Positions 33,624-43,169 of a stretch of DNA of 64,000 bases are shown in pieces. A model generated the notes under the pieces. It was given only the letters and a program-made list of their open reading frames with translations. It was not told the origin of the DNA and did no database searches. Positions within the stretch are counted from its first letter, which is position 1. Every line of letters starts with the position of its first letter. Source of the DNA: Lachnospiraceae bacterium (GTDB taxonomy: Bacteria; Bacillota; Clostridia; Lachnospirales; Lachnospiraceae); contig JAILGS010000072.1 in the NCBI GenBank assembly GCA_024696615.1, positions 1 to 64,000 on the forward strand. The letters are read 5' to 3'. A program made the translations under genes and the position numbers.

Positions 33624-34709
33624 ATGTTCTTTGATGAAAATCGTCCTAAGACGGCTTTGATTGCCATGAGTGGTGGCGTGGATTCCAGCGTGGCTGCGTA
33701 TTTGATGCAGGATGCAGGATTTGACTGTATTGGATGCACCATGAAACTCCATGATGCACAGAACGGAGTGGATGAAAGCCATTCCTGTTGTTCCACCCAG
33801 GATATTGAAGATGCTAAGAAAATCTGTGATCGTTTATCCATCCCACACTATCTCTATAATTTTATGGATGGTTTTCGGGAGGAAATCATTGAAAAATTTA
33901 TTCGTTCCTATGAGCGGGGAGAAACCCCCAATCCATGCATTGATTGCAATCGTTGTATGAAATTCCATCAATTATACCTTCGGGCGAAGGAATTGGGCTG
34001 TGAGTACATTGTGACCGGTCATTATGCCAGGGTTGGTATGAGGGATGGGGAATATGTGTTAATGAAGGGGCTGGATCCTTCTAAGGACCAAAGCTATGTA
34101 TTATTTAATCTGTCCCAGGAGAATTTGGCCCATACCATCTTTCCTTTAGGAGAATTACCGAAGTCCGTAACCAGGGATATTGCTACGAAGCAGGGATTTG
34201 TCAATGCCAATAAGCCGGATAGTCAGGATATCTGTTTTGTTCCAGATGGGGATTATGCGGCATTAATTGAGCGAGAAACCAAGAAAATCTATCCAACGGG
34301 TAATTTTGTGGATGCTAGTGGAAAGGTTCTTGGACAACATCGAGGAATTATTCATTATACCATCGGACAACGAAAAGGTCTTGGAATTGCTGCAAAGCAC
34401 CCGCTCTTTGTCTATGAACTGGATGTGAAAGAGAATGTGGTATATGTGGGAGAGGGAAGTGAATTATTCCGTCGGGACTGCCATGTGGAGAAGTTCCATT
34501 GGATTAGTGATCATCCGTCCAAGGATCCATTTCGCTGCAGTGCCAAGATTCGTTATCGACATGAGGATCAGCCCGCACTTTGCACTCCAAGGGAGGATGG
34601 AAGTGTGGATTTGTATTTTGATGAACCACAAAGAGCGATTACGCCAGGACAGTATGCAGTACTTTATGATGGTGAGATTGTTCTTGGTGGCGGCACCATC
34701 AGAATGTAA
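33624..34709 (+). CDS. mnmA: tRNA-specific 2-thiouridylase MnmA
   Basis: Thiolates U34 of tRNA-Lys, -Glu and -Gln with ATP and sulfur relayed from a cysteine desulfurase. The 361-residue protein has the PP-loop AMSGGVDSSVAAYL (about 14-27). Catalytic cysteine regions are NPCIDCNRCMKF (about 103-114) and DSQDICFVPDGDY (about 198-210). GGAAAGGAGAAG precedes the ATG. A cysteine desulfurase gene is located at 49327. Confidence 0.95.
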   Translation: MFFDENRPKTALIAMSGGVDSSVAAYLMQDAGFDCIGCTMKLHDAQNGVDESHSCCSTQDIEDAKKICDRLSIPHYLYNFMDGFREEIIEKFIRSYERGETPNPCIDCNRCMKFHQLYLRAKELGCEYIVTGHYARVGMRDGEYVLMKGLDPSKDQSYVLFNLSQENLAHTIFPLGELPKSVTRDIATKQGFVNANKPDSQDICFVPDGDYAALIERETKKIYPTGNFVDASGKVLGQHRGIIHYTIGQRKGLGIAAKHPLFVYELDVKENVVYVGEGSELFRRDCHVEKFHWISDHPSKDPFRCSAKIRYRHEDQPALCTPREDGSVDLYFDEPQRAITPGQYAVLYDGEIVLGGGTIRM

Positions 34710-34862
34710 GAAGCTAGGTGGATTTTGTGAATTCTTTATGGAAAATCATGGAAAACACTAGGAAAATCGTGCTTCTTATGGTATTATCTGATATGTTGTG
34801 GGTTAAAATTAGGATCGGTGCGTGAGTAAGATTTTAAGAAATCATAGCCCATATGAAAGTAA

Positions 34863-34883
34863 CTATGTTACCGGGTAACATAG
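34863..34883. promoter_or_regulatory. Palindrome upstream of the trigger-factor-like lipoprotein gene
   Basis: A perfect 9-bp inverted repeat CTATGTTAC/GTAACATAG separated by CGG, 20 bases before the start codon and overlapping the 5' leader. It resembles a dimeric repressor or activator site. No regulator gene is adjacent. As RNA it would form a hairpin just ahead of the ribosome binding site. Confidence 0.4.
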
Positions 34884-34902
34884 AGTAGAATGGAGATTAG
34901 GA

Positions 34903-35964
34903 ATGATGAAGTTATCTAAGGCTTGTAAAGTAATGATGCCAATGATGCTTTCCGTAGCATTATTATCAGGATGTGGGGAAGGAAGTACCAAGACCGTGGA
35001 GTACCCTTACGAAGCATCCCAGTATATTTCTCTAGGGGAATATAAGGGACTTTCTTATACGGAGAATGATTTTTCAGTAAAAGAAGGAGACTTAGAGAAT
35101 GTAATTGTTCAGGTGCGTGAGCAGTACATGGAATATGAATTAGTGGATCGTCCGGCCAAGGAAGGGGATAAGGTGGTGTTAGACTTTGACTCCTATATTA
35201 GTGGTCAGAGAGTTACTGGTTTTTCTGCCCAAAGCCATGAAGTCTATATTGGATCCCACGAGTTTTTGATTGACGGATTTGAAGAGGCATTAATCGGTCT
35301 TTCCGCAGGGGAAGAGCGTGCCATTACAGGACTTAAGGTTCCGGAGGATTTTACCCAGGCAGAAAGTTATGCCGGTCGTGCCATTACCTTTAATATCAGT
35401 GTTACCGCTGTGTATGGTCCAGTTCTTCCAGAATATACCGATTCCTTTGTAACGAATATTTCTGATGGGGAATATACCACGGTGGATGCTTATAATGAAT
35501 ATCTTCTTGGCATGTTAGAGGATAATGCAGTGGAGAATGCTTATAATGATAAGTATAATCAGCTCTTTAGCCAGATTGAAGCAAGTTCTAAAAAGCTCCA
35601 GGACTTCCCAGCAGAGTATGTGGAAGAGAAGCGTGCCCAGGTCAACGAGGATGTATTACGTTATACCACCCTTTATAATATGACGGAAGAAGAATATTTA
35701 AATAAGTATTATGGAATGAATTCCGTGGATGAATTAGTGGATCAGCAGATTTTCTGGGAATTCGTAATGCAGCAGGTGATTGAAAAAGAAAACCTGAAGG
35801 TGACTCAGAAGTATTATAATGAGCATCTAGAGGAAGAAAGCAAGAAGCATCGCTACAATGGTACGGACAAGTATGTGGAAACCGTTGGTGAAGAGGGTGT
35901 TGTGAAGAATATGTTAGCTACCCAGGCGGTAGAGACCATTATGAATTCTGCTGTAGCAAAGTAG
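34903..35964 (+). CDS. Trigger-factor-like peptidyl-prolyl isomerase lipoprotein
   Basis: A 353-residue secreted chaperone-like protein. A signal peptide ends in the lipobox LLSGC (Cys24), so it should be lipid-anchored outside the membrane. Residues of about 75-170 resemble the FKBP-type PPIase domain of trigger factor (GDKVVLDFDSYISG, GSHEFLIDGFEEALIGLSAG). The C-terminal half is helical and rich in E/K/Q, like the trigger factor arm region (EYLNKYYGMNSVDELVDQQI). The ribosome-binding N domain is missing. Likely role: folding of exported proteins, like PrsA. GGAGATTAGG precedes the ATG. Confidence 0.82.
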   Translation: MMKLSKACKVMMPMMLSVALLSGCGEGSTKTVEYPYEASQYISLGEYKGLSYTENDFSVKEGDLENVIVQVREQYMEYELVDRPAKEGDKVVLDFDSYISGQRVTGFSAQSHEVYIGSHEFLIDGFEEALIGLSAGEERAITGLKVPEDFTQAESYAGRAITFNISVTAVYGPVLPEYTDSFVTNISDGEYTTVDAYNEYLLGMLEDNAVENAYNDKYNQLFSQIEASSKKLQDFPAEYVEEKRAQVNEDVLRYTTLYNMTEEEYLNKYYGMNSVDELVDQQIFWEFVMQQVIEKENLKVTQKYYNEHLEEESKKHRYNGTDKYVETVGEEGVVKNMLATQAVETIMNSAVAK

Positions 35965-36019
35965 GATTATTCTTAGGAAGCATAACAAGCGATGATGAGT
36001 TCATCGTGGAAGGAGAAAG

Positions 36020-36841
36020 ATGATGTGGATTGAAATCATAAAAGTAATCCTTCTTGGTATTGTGGAAGGAATTACAGAATGGTTACCAATCAGTTCCACG
36101 GGACATATGATCCTTCTCAATGAAGTGGTTCGATTAAATGTCTCGGAAGAATTCTGGTCCCTCTTTGAAGTGGTGATCCAGTTAGGTGCTATTCTTGCTG
36201 TAGTAATATTATATTTTTCCAAATTAAATCCTTTCTCTCCTAAAAAGAGTGGGGAGGAGAAGAAAGAAACCTGGATCCTTTGGCTGAAGGTGATGGTTTC
36301 CTGTATTCCAGCAGCGATTCTTGGATTATTATGGGATGATTACCTGGATGAACATTTTTATAATTTCCAGACCGTTGCAGTGACCTTGATTATCTATGGT
36401 ATCGCATTTATCCTGGTGGAGCGTTGGAATAAAAAGCGTGCAGCCAGTGTTATGGATCTTCGTCAGTTATCTTTTCGAATTGCATTGATCATAGGTATCT
36501 TTCAGGTATTAGCATTAATTCCAGGTACATCCCGTTCTGGAGCAACGATTTTAGGGGCGATTTTACTTGGATGTAGTCGAGAAGTGGCTGCGGAGTTTAC
36601 GTTCTTCCTAGCCATCCCAGTGATGTTTGGAGCCAGCTTATTAAAGCTGTTAAAATTCGAAGGAGTATTTACTTCCCAGGAATTAATTCTTCTTGGAACG
36701 GGCTGTGTGGTTGCTTTTGTGGTATCCATTATCGCCATTAAGTTCTTCCTGAATTATATTAAGAAGAAGGATTTTACAGTATTTGGTTGGTATCGAATCG
36801 TCCTTGGTTTGATTGTATTAGGATATTATTTTTTAGGATAA
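36020..36841 (+). CDS. uppP: Undecaprenyl-diphosphatase UppP (BacA)
   Basis: A membrane phosphatase that recycles undecaprenyl pyrophosphate for wall synthesis. The 273-residue polytopic protein has [15 protein letters not shown] (about 15-29) and the second catalytic block [17 protein letters not shown]. Overexpression of this family gives bacitracin resistance. GGAAGGAGAAAG precedes tandem ATGs; the second (36023) is an alternative. Confidence 0.96.
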   Translation: MMWIEIIKVILLGIVEGITEWLPISSTGHMILLNEVVRLNVSEEFWSLFEVVIQLGAILAVVILYFSKLNPFSPKKSGEEKKETWILWLKVMVSCIPAAILGLLWDDYLDEHFYNFQTVAVTLIIYGIAFILVERWNKKRAASVMDLRQLSFRIALIIGIFQVLALIPGTSRSGATILGAILLGCSREVAAEFTFFLAIPVMFGASLLKLLKFEGVFTSQELILLGTGCVVAFVVSIIAIKFFLNYIKKKDFTVFGWYRIVLGLIVLGYYFLG

Positions 36842-36853
36842 GTATGAAGAAAT

Positions 36854-36884
36854 AGAGCATTTGCTTTCGCGGATGCTCTTTTTT
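36854..36884 (+). terminator. Terminator after uppP
   Basis: AGAGCAT pairs with ATGCTCT around an inner GC/GC stem and TTTC loop, followed by T residues. Confidence 0.7.
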
Positions 36885-36901
36885 AACTCATTCGGAGAAA
36901 T

Positions 36902-36934
36902 CCCCCAGCTCTTAGCGTTAGCGTAGGTGGGGGG
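36902..36934. repeat. C-rich/G-rich hairpin with a small tandem repeat
   Basis: CCCCCA (36902-36907) can pair with TGGGGG; the loop contains a tandem TTAGCG TTAGCG. It lies between the uppP terminator and the GNAT gene, just before that gene's ribosome binding site. It may be an extragenic repeat; copies elsewhere in the genome are not visible here. Confidence 0.3.
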
Positions 36935-36963
36935 GATGACAAACTATAGAAAGGAGAAGGAAG

Positions 36964-37425
36964 ATGACCATTCGTCCATTACAGAAAGAAGATCAAGAGG
37001 AATTACTGGCAATGATGCGGGTATTTTATGATTCTCCCGCACTGATTCATAAAACCTCCACCAGGGCCTTACAGCGGGATATTGATGCCTGTCTGGACCG
37101 GGAGAATCCCTTTGTAGAAGCGTGGATATTTACTTCCAAGGATGGGAAGGAAATCCAGGGGTATGCCATGATTAGTAAGAGTTATACCACAGAATATGGC
37201 GGATTATGCATCTGGGTGGAGGATCTGTACATAAAGCCTGCGTATCGCCATAGTGGAATGAGTAAGGAATTCTTTGCCTATATTGAGCGGGCCTATCCGG
37301 AGGCCGTGCGGTTTAAATTAGAGGTGGAAGAGGAGAATGAACATGCCATTCAAGCCTATCAAAAGAGCGGTTATGCCATCTCGGACTATTATTTAATGAC
37401 CAAGGAGATGGACCCAGATCTCTAA
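36964..37425 (+). CDS. GNAT family N-acetyltransferase
   Basis: A 153-residue GCN5-related acetyltransferase. Residues of about 70-140 contain the acetyl-CoA core: strand VEDLYIKPAYRHSGMSKEFF, with a degenerate Q/RxxGxG/A loop (RHSGMS), then LEVEEENEHAIQAYQKSGY. The substrate is not predictable. GAAAGGAGAAGG precedes the ATG. It converges on the pectate lyase gene with a shared terminator between. Confidence 0.88.
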   Translation: MTIRPLQKEDQEELLAMMRVFYDSPALIHKTSTRALQRDIDACLDRENPFVEAWIFTSKDGKEIQGYAMISKSYTTEYGGLCIWVEDLYIKPAYRHSGMSKEFFAYIERAYPEAVRFKLEVEEENEHAIQAYQKSGYAISDYYLMTKEMDPDL

Positions 37426-37452
37426 GACTAAATGCTTATGCCCATGTATTAA

Positions 37453-37490
37453 AAAACCCCAGGAACGAAAAAATTTCGTCCTGGGGTTTT
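37453..37490. terminator. Bidirectional terminator between convergent genes
   Basis: AAAACCCCAGGA-CGAAA pairs with TTTCG-TCCTGGGGTTTT, with A-run on the left and T-run on the right, so it can stop transcription from the acetyltransferase gene and from the minus-strand pectate lyase gene. Confidence 0.88.
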
Positions 37491-37516
37491 CTTATAAACT
37501 CTTGAATAGATTTCTA

Positions 37517-40500
37517 TTAGTTCTTCTTACGAAGAAGAAGTACTACACAAAGAATTGCAATGAGTACGGCACCAATGCCACCAAGTAATAATGGAAGATT
37601 GGATCCGGTAGTATTATTTTCTGCATTGGAAGTAGTGCTTTCTGCCACACCACTTAATGGAGTGATTTCAGCCTGGGTAGTAATACTTGGCTGAACAGAA
37701 GCAGCGCCTTCGGTTTCTGCACCGTAAATTCTTGCACCGGTTCTTCTTGGGCAGTTGGCATTAGGAGTTAAGAGGCCATGCATATCAATGGTTCCATCCT
37801 CATTACGAGTAGGAAGAACAGTGATATCTACATTAGCAAACCAGCTTTCCTCAGCCATTTCACCCTCGGAGTTATAAGAAGAAGAACCATCAAAGAGGTA
37901 ATTGCTCTTATCCTTTAAGGAGTAAAGAACACCGTTGGAAGAACCAAGCTCACCGATGGTCTTACCATTGGTTGCTACGGATAACATACCAGAAAGAACC
38001 CATTCCTTGGTGTTGGATGTTCTGGTATATAAGCTGACATTATAAGCCTTTCCATTTAAGGAGTTGTTATAAGAGGTACAGTCCGTTACAGAAATATCCG
38101 GACAGGAGTTGGAAGTGAATCCCTTGGAGTAGTTATTATAAGCAATACAGTTAATTACAGTATGGCCACCGTAGATATTCTCACCACCAAGCTTGAATCC
38201 GTTACCATCACCAAATTTTGTCTCTTCACTATCTGGGTTATCGGTGGTCAGGAAACCATTGCTGTAAGCAACACAGTTTTCAATGGTAACAGCACCAATC
38301 TTACCGGTAGTGGACTTCGCATAGAGATCCCAACCATCATCGGCATTGTGATGGGAGATACATCCATAGAAGGTATTACCAACACCGGAGGTAAGCTTTG
38401 CAGCAAATCCATCCGCATCATTATGAGCATCATCACAGTTATCATATGCATCACAGTTCTTGATTAAGTTGTAGCTTGGCCACATCTCATTATCATTTGG
38501 TTCGCCATGCATACGGCTGATCTGAAGACCAGTATTCTTATTATTACGTACGGAACAAAGTTCTACAATATTGTAGTTACCTGCTACGGAAACACCCTTT
38601 CCAGGAGAACCTGCAAAGTCAATTCCGTATACATGCCAGTAGCTACCGCCAATTCCAAGAATTTCAGCAGCATCGCCAAGGTTATCACCAACGATTTCTA
38701 CTTCGCCTGGATGTTCTGCCATTAAGGTGATCATGGCATCGGAACGACCATTGACATTTCGTCCGATCTGATAGCTCTCGGTAGGAGAGTAGATACCATC
38801 CTGAAGAACAATTACCTGACCTGGCTGTGCATAATTTAAACAGGTCTGAAGATCTAAAGGATCTTCTGCAGTACCCTTAGCGGAAGGAGTACCCCAGCTA
38901 GATACATACATGGTAGTTCCTTCTGCACCTAACTGCTGGAATTCAATGGAGAAGTCCTTGGTAATAGGAGCATTGCTGGAAATTGAATCACTTTCTGCAG
39001 GAGTATAAGTAGCAGAGAAGTTGTTAGTACCTGAAGTTAAGGTATATGGAAGCTTAATTACCTTATTGCCTTCCACATTGATTGGGCAACCTGGAATGGA
39101 AGCACCGGATGCATCCTTCACATCCACAGTACCGTCTGCATTGGCAGCAAAGATCACATCAATGTCTGCGGTACCAGAGGTATTACTACTATAAATATCC
39201 AGTGCAGGATCTACAAGGATCTTGGATTCACCTTCTACACTACCTGCAGTCTTTTCGAACTTCATGTTGCTTACAGAAATACCAACCTTACGTGCAGCCA
39301 TTACACCAACACATAAAGAACCGTCTTCCTGCTTCATTAATGCATCTGCACCATCGAAAGGAATGGTTTCAGAAGCGCCATCCATGGATAATACATATCC
39401 TGTATTAGTCTTTTCTAATGCAAATGTAAAAGAATCTCCTACGTTAACGGAATCGTCCGTATTAGCTACGGAGAAAGCATTGGAGTTGTTAACCGTACGA
39501 GTATCACCAATTAAATTGGTTGGATCATAGGAAGTATAACCCGTAGTAAAACGAGCACCATTAGCATGATAGCCACTCTTTAACTTGAACTGACCAACAG
39601 CGATGGAGTTGAAATACTTCGTATCCTTAGAACCAATACCTAAGATATCCGTTGCATAGATACCATAACCGGTCTGGTTATCCGGACCATCACTTACGTC
39701 TGTTACGGTAAAGGTTGCACTTAACTTAAAGTTTTCGGTATTTGGATCAATCTTGGTAAAGTAATAGAAGAAACCATCTTCGGAATCTGCAATCTTACCA
39801 TTGGTGGTGGAGAAGATATCTACCACACCATCTTCAGAATTGGTTGCATCAGCAACTGGAGTGATCTCCGTAGAAGAGGTAACATCATAGATTTCGTTGT
39901 TTACCATGATCTGGTTGGAAGTACCAGAACCAATGGCGGATATATACCACTGCTGTACCGGCTCACCAACAGTAATGGTAGCAGTATCTTCAGAAGTAAG
40001 AGTGCCTTCGAAAGCCTTCACACGAACGGTTACTTCTGCGCCTTCTTCTAAACCGGTAATGGTATAGCTTTCAGCATCGGAAGGAACTTCCGTAATCTGG
40101 GTCTCAGCACCGCCGTTCACACTGTAATATAACTCATAACGGTCAGCATCTAAGTTTAACCAATCCACATATACGCTACCGCCACCAAGATTGTTAATCC
40201 AGGTGATTTCTGGAGCGGTTAATGGAAGAACGTAACCGGAAAGAGATTCCTTATTACTGGTCTTATCTGCACATGCAGTACGGGAAGCAACGGCATAGAT
40301 TTCGTAATCACCTTCTCTGGATGGTGATACGGTAACAACACCTGGTTCATCCACAGTAACACAGTTTACTTCAAAACCATTCTGCATAAAGAAAAGACGA
40401 ACAGCATCTGCGCCATCATGGCCAAGAACACAGTCCACATCCACATCAACATCACCAGCTTCATTCACGGTAACACTGTTAATGACTGGATCAGCAACAT

Positions 40501-41131
40501 CTGACCAATCTGCACGAGGAGAAGGAGCTTCACCAACACCTTCGAAATCGCCCTTGATGTAGTAGATATTAATTGCTGCATTTACCTTGAAGCGGTAGGT
40601 ACCGGCTTCAGAAACGGTAAATTCGAATGGAGAAAGGATTCCGCCTTCTGCAGCTGCAGCAGGGGCCTTAAATTCCTGATTATTCACTAATGCATCGGTT
40701 TCTGAATTGTAAAGACCAAGCTTACGGCTGCTGTCACCACTGTTAGCACTTAACATATATACAGTAACAGTACCAGGACCTGGAGCATAGAAAGTAATGG
40801 AACGATTATTTTCTGTGGTAGCTCCACCGGACTTTAAACGCTTGGTAAAAGTAAGAGTTCCGTCTTCGGACTTCTTATCGTTGGTATCAACGTTGAAACT
40901 GAATTCACTAGAAGCATGGAGAGTAAAATCTCCTACTGTGGTTTCGGTCTTAATATAACCGTCCGCCATAGTACTGGCATTAAATTCAATGACAGTACGG
41001 TCCTCTGCCATAACATCGACAGGGGCAAAGTAGTTGGATGGAACAGTGGTCATAGCAAGCACTGCAGCGCATACACCTGCTAACACACGTTTCCAACCAG
41101 AACGTTGAACGTTCATCTTGTGATTAAACAT
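37517..41131 (-). CDS. Membrane-anchored pectate lyase, family 9-like, multidomain
   Basis: A 1204-residue surface protein. A signal peptide covers about residues 1-42. Beta-sandwich modules follow, including a possible carbohydrate-binding region near 45-190 and a fibronectin type III-like stretch near 300-390. A right-handed beta-helix lies at about 740-1110. It contains DNCDDAHNDADGFAAKL near 895-912, the Asp-rich calcium site and lysine pattern of polysaccharide lyase family 9. The C terminus has a membrane segment followed by RKKN; no LPxTG is visible. It should cleave polygalacturonate by beta-elimination, releasing unsaturated uronides. AAAGGAG precedes the ATG. The isomerase gene lies 23 bases upstream in the same operon. 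Confidence 0.85.
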   Translation of the reverse strand: MFNHKMNVQRSGWKRVLAGVCAAVLAMTTVPSNYFAPVDVMAEDRTVIEFNASTMADGYIKTETTVGDFTLHASSEFSFNVDTNDKKSEDGTLTFTKRLKSGGATTENNRSITFYAPGPGTVTVYMLSANSGDSSRKLGLYNSETDALVNNQEFKAPAAAAEGGILSPFEFTVSEAGTYRFKVNAAINIYYIKGDFEGVGEAPSPRADWSDVADPVINSVTVNEAGDVDVDVDCVLGHDGADAVRLFFMQNGFEVNCVTVDEPGVVTVSPSREGDYEIYAVASRTACADKTSNKESLSGYVLPLTAPEITWINNLGGGSVYVDWLNLDADRYELYYSVNGGAETQITEVPSDAESYTITGLEEGAEVTVRVKAFEGTLTSEDTATITVGEPVQQWYISAIGSGTSNQIMVNNEIYDVTSSTEITPVADATNSEDGVVDIFSTTNGKIADSEDGFFYYFTKIDPNTENFKLSATFTVTDVSDGPDNQTGYGIYATDILGIGSKDTKYFNSIAVGQFKLKSGYHANGARFTTGYTSYDPTNLIGDTRTVNNSNAFSVANTDDSVNVGDSFTFALEKTNTGYVLSMDGASETIPFDGADALMKQEDGSLCVGVMAARKVGISVSNMKFEKTAGSVEGESKILVDPALDIYSSNTSGTADIDVIFAANADGTVDVKDASGASIPGCPINVEGNKVIKLPYTLTSGTNNFSATYTPAESDSISSNAPITKDFSIEFQQLGAEGTTMYVSSWGTPSAKGTAEDPLDLQTCLNYAQPGQVIVLQDGIYSPTESYQIGRNVNGRSDAMITLMAEHPGEVEIVGDNLGDAAEILGIGGSYWHVYGIDFAGSPGKGVSVAGNYNIVELCSVRNNKNTGLQISRMHGEPNDNEMWPSYNLIKNCDAYDNCDDAHNDADGFAAKLTSGVGNTFYGCISHHNADDGWDLYAKSTTGKIGAVTIENCVAYSNGFLTTDNPDSEETKFGDGNGFKLGGENIYGGHTVINCIAYNNYSKGFTSNSCPDISVTDCTSYNNSLNGKAYNVSLYTRTSNTKEWVLSGMLSVATNGKTIGELGSSNGVLYSLKDKSNYLFDGSSSYNSEGEMAEESWFANVDITVLPTRNEDGTIDMHGLLTPNANCPRRTGARIYGAETEGAASVQPSITTQAEITPLSGVAESTTSNAENNTTGSNLPLLLGGIGAVLIAILCVVLLLRKKN

Positions 41132-41154
41132 AATGTTCTCCTTTGAATTGAAAA

Positions 41155-41793
41155 TTACTTTAATAATTCACGAACAGCTTCTTCCATAGCCTTATCCTTG
41201 CAATTCGCAAAGAATAATTCCTGGAACTTCTCGCCAGCTACGGCACCCTTAGCAAGTTCTGGATCTAACTTGGAAAGAATAGATACCATATCATTATGGG
41301 TAATCTTCTTTACCTCATCTAAAATCTTCTTATTTCTCTGCTCAGGAACAACACGCTCCTTAGGGTAGCCACCGCCACCTTCCTGCTCGAATAAGCGCTC
41401 GAAGATGTAACGAAGCTGTAATTCGCCACCCCATCCAAAGTTTTCAGCGAATGGAAGAGCAATACAATTGCCATCGTTTACCTGTGAGAAGAGGTAAGCG
41501 TCCAATGGGGATTCGATGTGACCGCAGAGTACATTCGGAAATGCATTACATGCAAGCATTGCACCTTCACCAGTACCACAACCGGTTACAACAAAATCTG
41601 CAGCACCGGAATTCAAAAGAATACCTGCAAGAATACCACACTGTACATAAGTAAGCTGTGCGGCATCATCTGCTCCATACATACCATAGTTGTCTACGGT
41701 ATAACCCTTGGTTGCAGCCACCTTGGATAACTGCTCAAAAATCATAGAATTCTTAGCAGCCTGACTGTTTTCGTTGATTAATGCGATTCTCAT
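41155..41793 (-). CDS. RpiB/LacAB-family isomerase, probable DhuI-type unsaturated-uronate isomerase
   Basis: A 212-residue protein of the RpiB/LacA/LacB fold (MRIALINENSQAAKN start, VVTGCGTGEGAMLA with the family Cys-Gly loop). It is longer than classical RpiB (about 150) by a C-terminal helical extension. That size and start match the streptococcal DhuI branch, which isomerises 4-deoxy-L-threo-5-hexosulose-uronate from unsaturated uronic acids. It is the first gene of an operon with a pectate lyase, whose products give the same intermediate. The fold is seen; the specific reaction is inferred from length and context. Ribose-5-phosphate or galactose-6-phosphate isomerase are less likely. Confidence 0.8.
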   Translation of the reverse strand: MRIALINENSQAAKNSMIFEQLSKVAATKGYTVDNYGMYGADDAAQLTYVQCGILAGILLNSGAADFVVTGCGTGEGAMLACNAFPNVLCGHIESPLDAYLFSQVNDGNCIALPFAENFGWGGELQLRYIFERLFEQEGGGGYPKERVVPEQRNKKILDEVKKITHNDMVSILSKLDPELAKGAVAGEKFQELFFANCKDKAMEEAVRELLK

Positions 41794-41923
41794 TCTATAA
41801 CCATCCTTTTCTTTAGTATTTACATGACCTTATGGTATGTAGTGGTGGAAATCCATCCTCATTCGTGTTATGATACCGTAATGGTTGAAACAATCATGAA
41901 AATGAATGCCCGTATTCCTTCTT

Positions 41924-41953
41924 ATATTAAAGGAAAAAAGGGGGCATTGTCAA
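41924..41953 (-). promoter_or_regulatory. Promoter of the isomerase-pectate lyase operon
   Basis: On the minus strand TTGACA (41948-41953), 18 bases, TAATAT (41924-41929). The leader of about 125 bases to the isomerase ATG holds no clear cre site or operator that I can see. Confidence 0.6.
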
Positions 41954-42049
41954 CCAAGGAAACATGGTGAAATCACAAGTAAAATCAGTATTTGCGATGG
42001 TTTACACATTTGCGAAAAACTTGTTTAAAAAATTATACAAGGAGGCAGT

Positions 42050-43135
42050 ATGGAAATCGGATTAATCTGTACCGGTGGTACCATTGGAAGTAGTGTCTCT
42101 ACGGATGGAGTGATTGCTCCCGAAGGCAAGAAAATGCTAGGGATTGTGGACGCTTTTCGTGGATTGGGTGGGGATCGGGAAAATCACCACTTTCAGGTAG
42201 AAAGCCCATATTATATTCTCAGTGAAAACCTGACGAACAAGGAATTGAATAAATTAATTGCAGTGATTGAAAAACATTTGCATGATAAAAAATGGAAGGA
42301 TGGATTAATCATTCTTCATGGCACGGATACCCTGGCCTATACGGCATCCGTCCTTGGACTGTGCTTTGCGGATAGTAAAATCCCAATCGTACTCGTATCG
42401 GCACAGACCCCCTTAGAGGACCCACATTCCAACGGATTGACGAATTTTGATGGGGCGGTAACTTTGATTGACCATATTCGAAGGGAGCGGATGAAGCCGG
42501 AAGGGGCTAATGCCGCCTGGGGAGTAATGGTAAGTAATTGTAATCCGGGGGAGTCCCTTGAAATTCACAGGGCTCACCATCTATTGCCACAGCAGATTTA
42601 TTCCCGTAGGATTGAAAGTGTGGGAAATGATGTGATGGGACGGATTTTTGACGGGAAGTTTCGGAAAAATGAGTCCTATGTGGAGGATGGAATTCAGGAA
42701 TTATTCTATGGAATTCAAAAAATCCTCATACACCGGGAGAATGATTTTTCACGGCAGGATCTGGCAGCACTTTCTAAGGCCGCTATCGGGGATTTTGAGG
42801 CACTGCATAAGGTGAAATTACGTGGGGGATGTCCGGAATTTTTGATGCATTCCGTGGCGCCAGCAACTGCCTATCCAAAATTACGCTATGGGACGGAAGC
42901 GGTATGCCTTCTTTCCTATCATTCCGGAACCATTGGAATTACCAAGGAATTAAAGAAATGGATGAGTGAGGCCAATCGGAAGAAGGTAAAGGTTTTCTTA
43001 TGCGGACTGGCGGAAGGGGACATGGAGTATGAAACCGTTTCCCAGTATAAAGATCTTGGAATTATTCCCCTGCCAAGACTTAGTCCTGCTGCGGTATATG
43101 CCATCTTTTGGGTGCTTGGCAGCTTGAACTGGTAA
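42050..43135 (+). CDS. L-asparaginase
   Basis: A 361-residue asparaginase/glutaminase family enzyme hydrolysing asparagine to aspartate and ammonia. TGGTIGSSVS (residues 8-17) carries the first catalytic Thr, and HGTDTLAYTASVLG (about 93-106) the second Thr-Asp pair. No signal peptide, so cytoplasmic. CAAGGAGGCAGT precedes the ATG. The central region differs from E. coli AnsA, so the subclass is not assigned. It is divergent from the isomerase-pectate lyase operon. Confidence 0.92.
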   Translation: MEIGLICTGGTIGSSVSTDGVIAPEGKKMLGIVDAFRGLGGDRENHHFQVESPYYILSENLTNKELNKLIAVIEKHLHDKKWKDGLIILHGTDTLAYTASVLGLCFADSKIPIVLVSAQTPLEDPHSNGLTNFDGAVTLIDHIRRERMKPEGANAAWGVMVSNCNPGESLEIHRAHHLLPQQIYSRRIESVGNDVMGRIFDGKFRKNESYVEDGIQELFYGIQKILIHRENDFSRQDLAALSKAAIGDFEALHKVKLRGGCPEFLMHSVAPATAYPKLRYGTEAVCLLSYHSGTIGITKELKKWMSEANRKKVKVFLCGLAEGDMEYETVSQYKDLGIIPLPRLSPAAVYAIFWVLGSLNW

Positions 43136-43169
43136 ATGTAAAAAGGTTAAAAGAAAGTTGAGGATACTC

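Noticed and set aside
41794..42049. A riboswitch or cre site between the isomerase and asparaginase genes
   Set aside because: Scanned by eye; only the minus-strand promoter is convincing. No riboswitch core or cre consensus was found.
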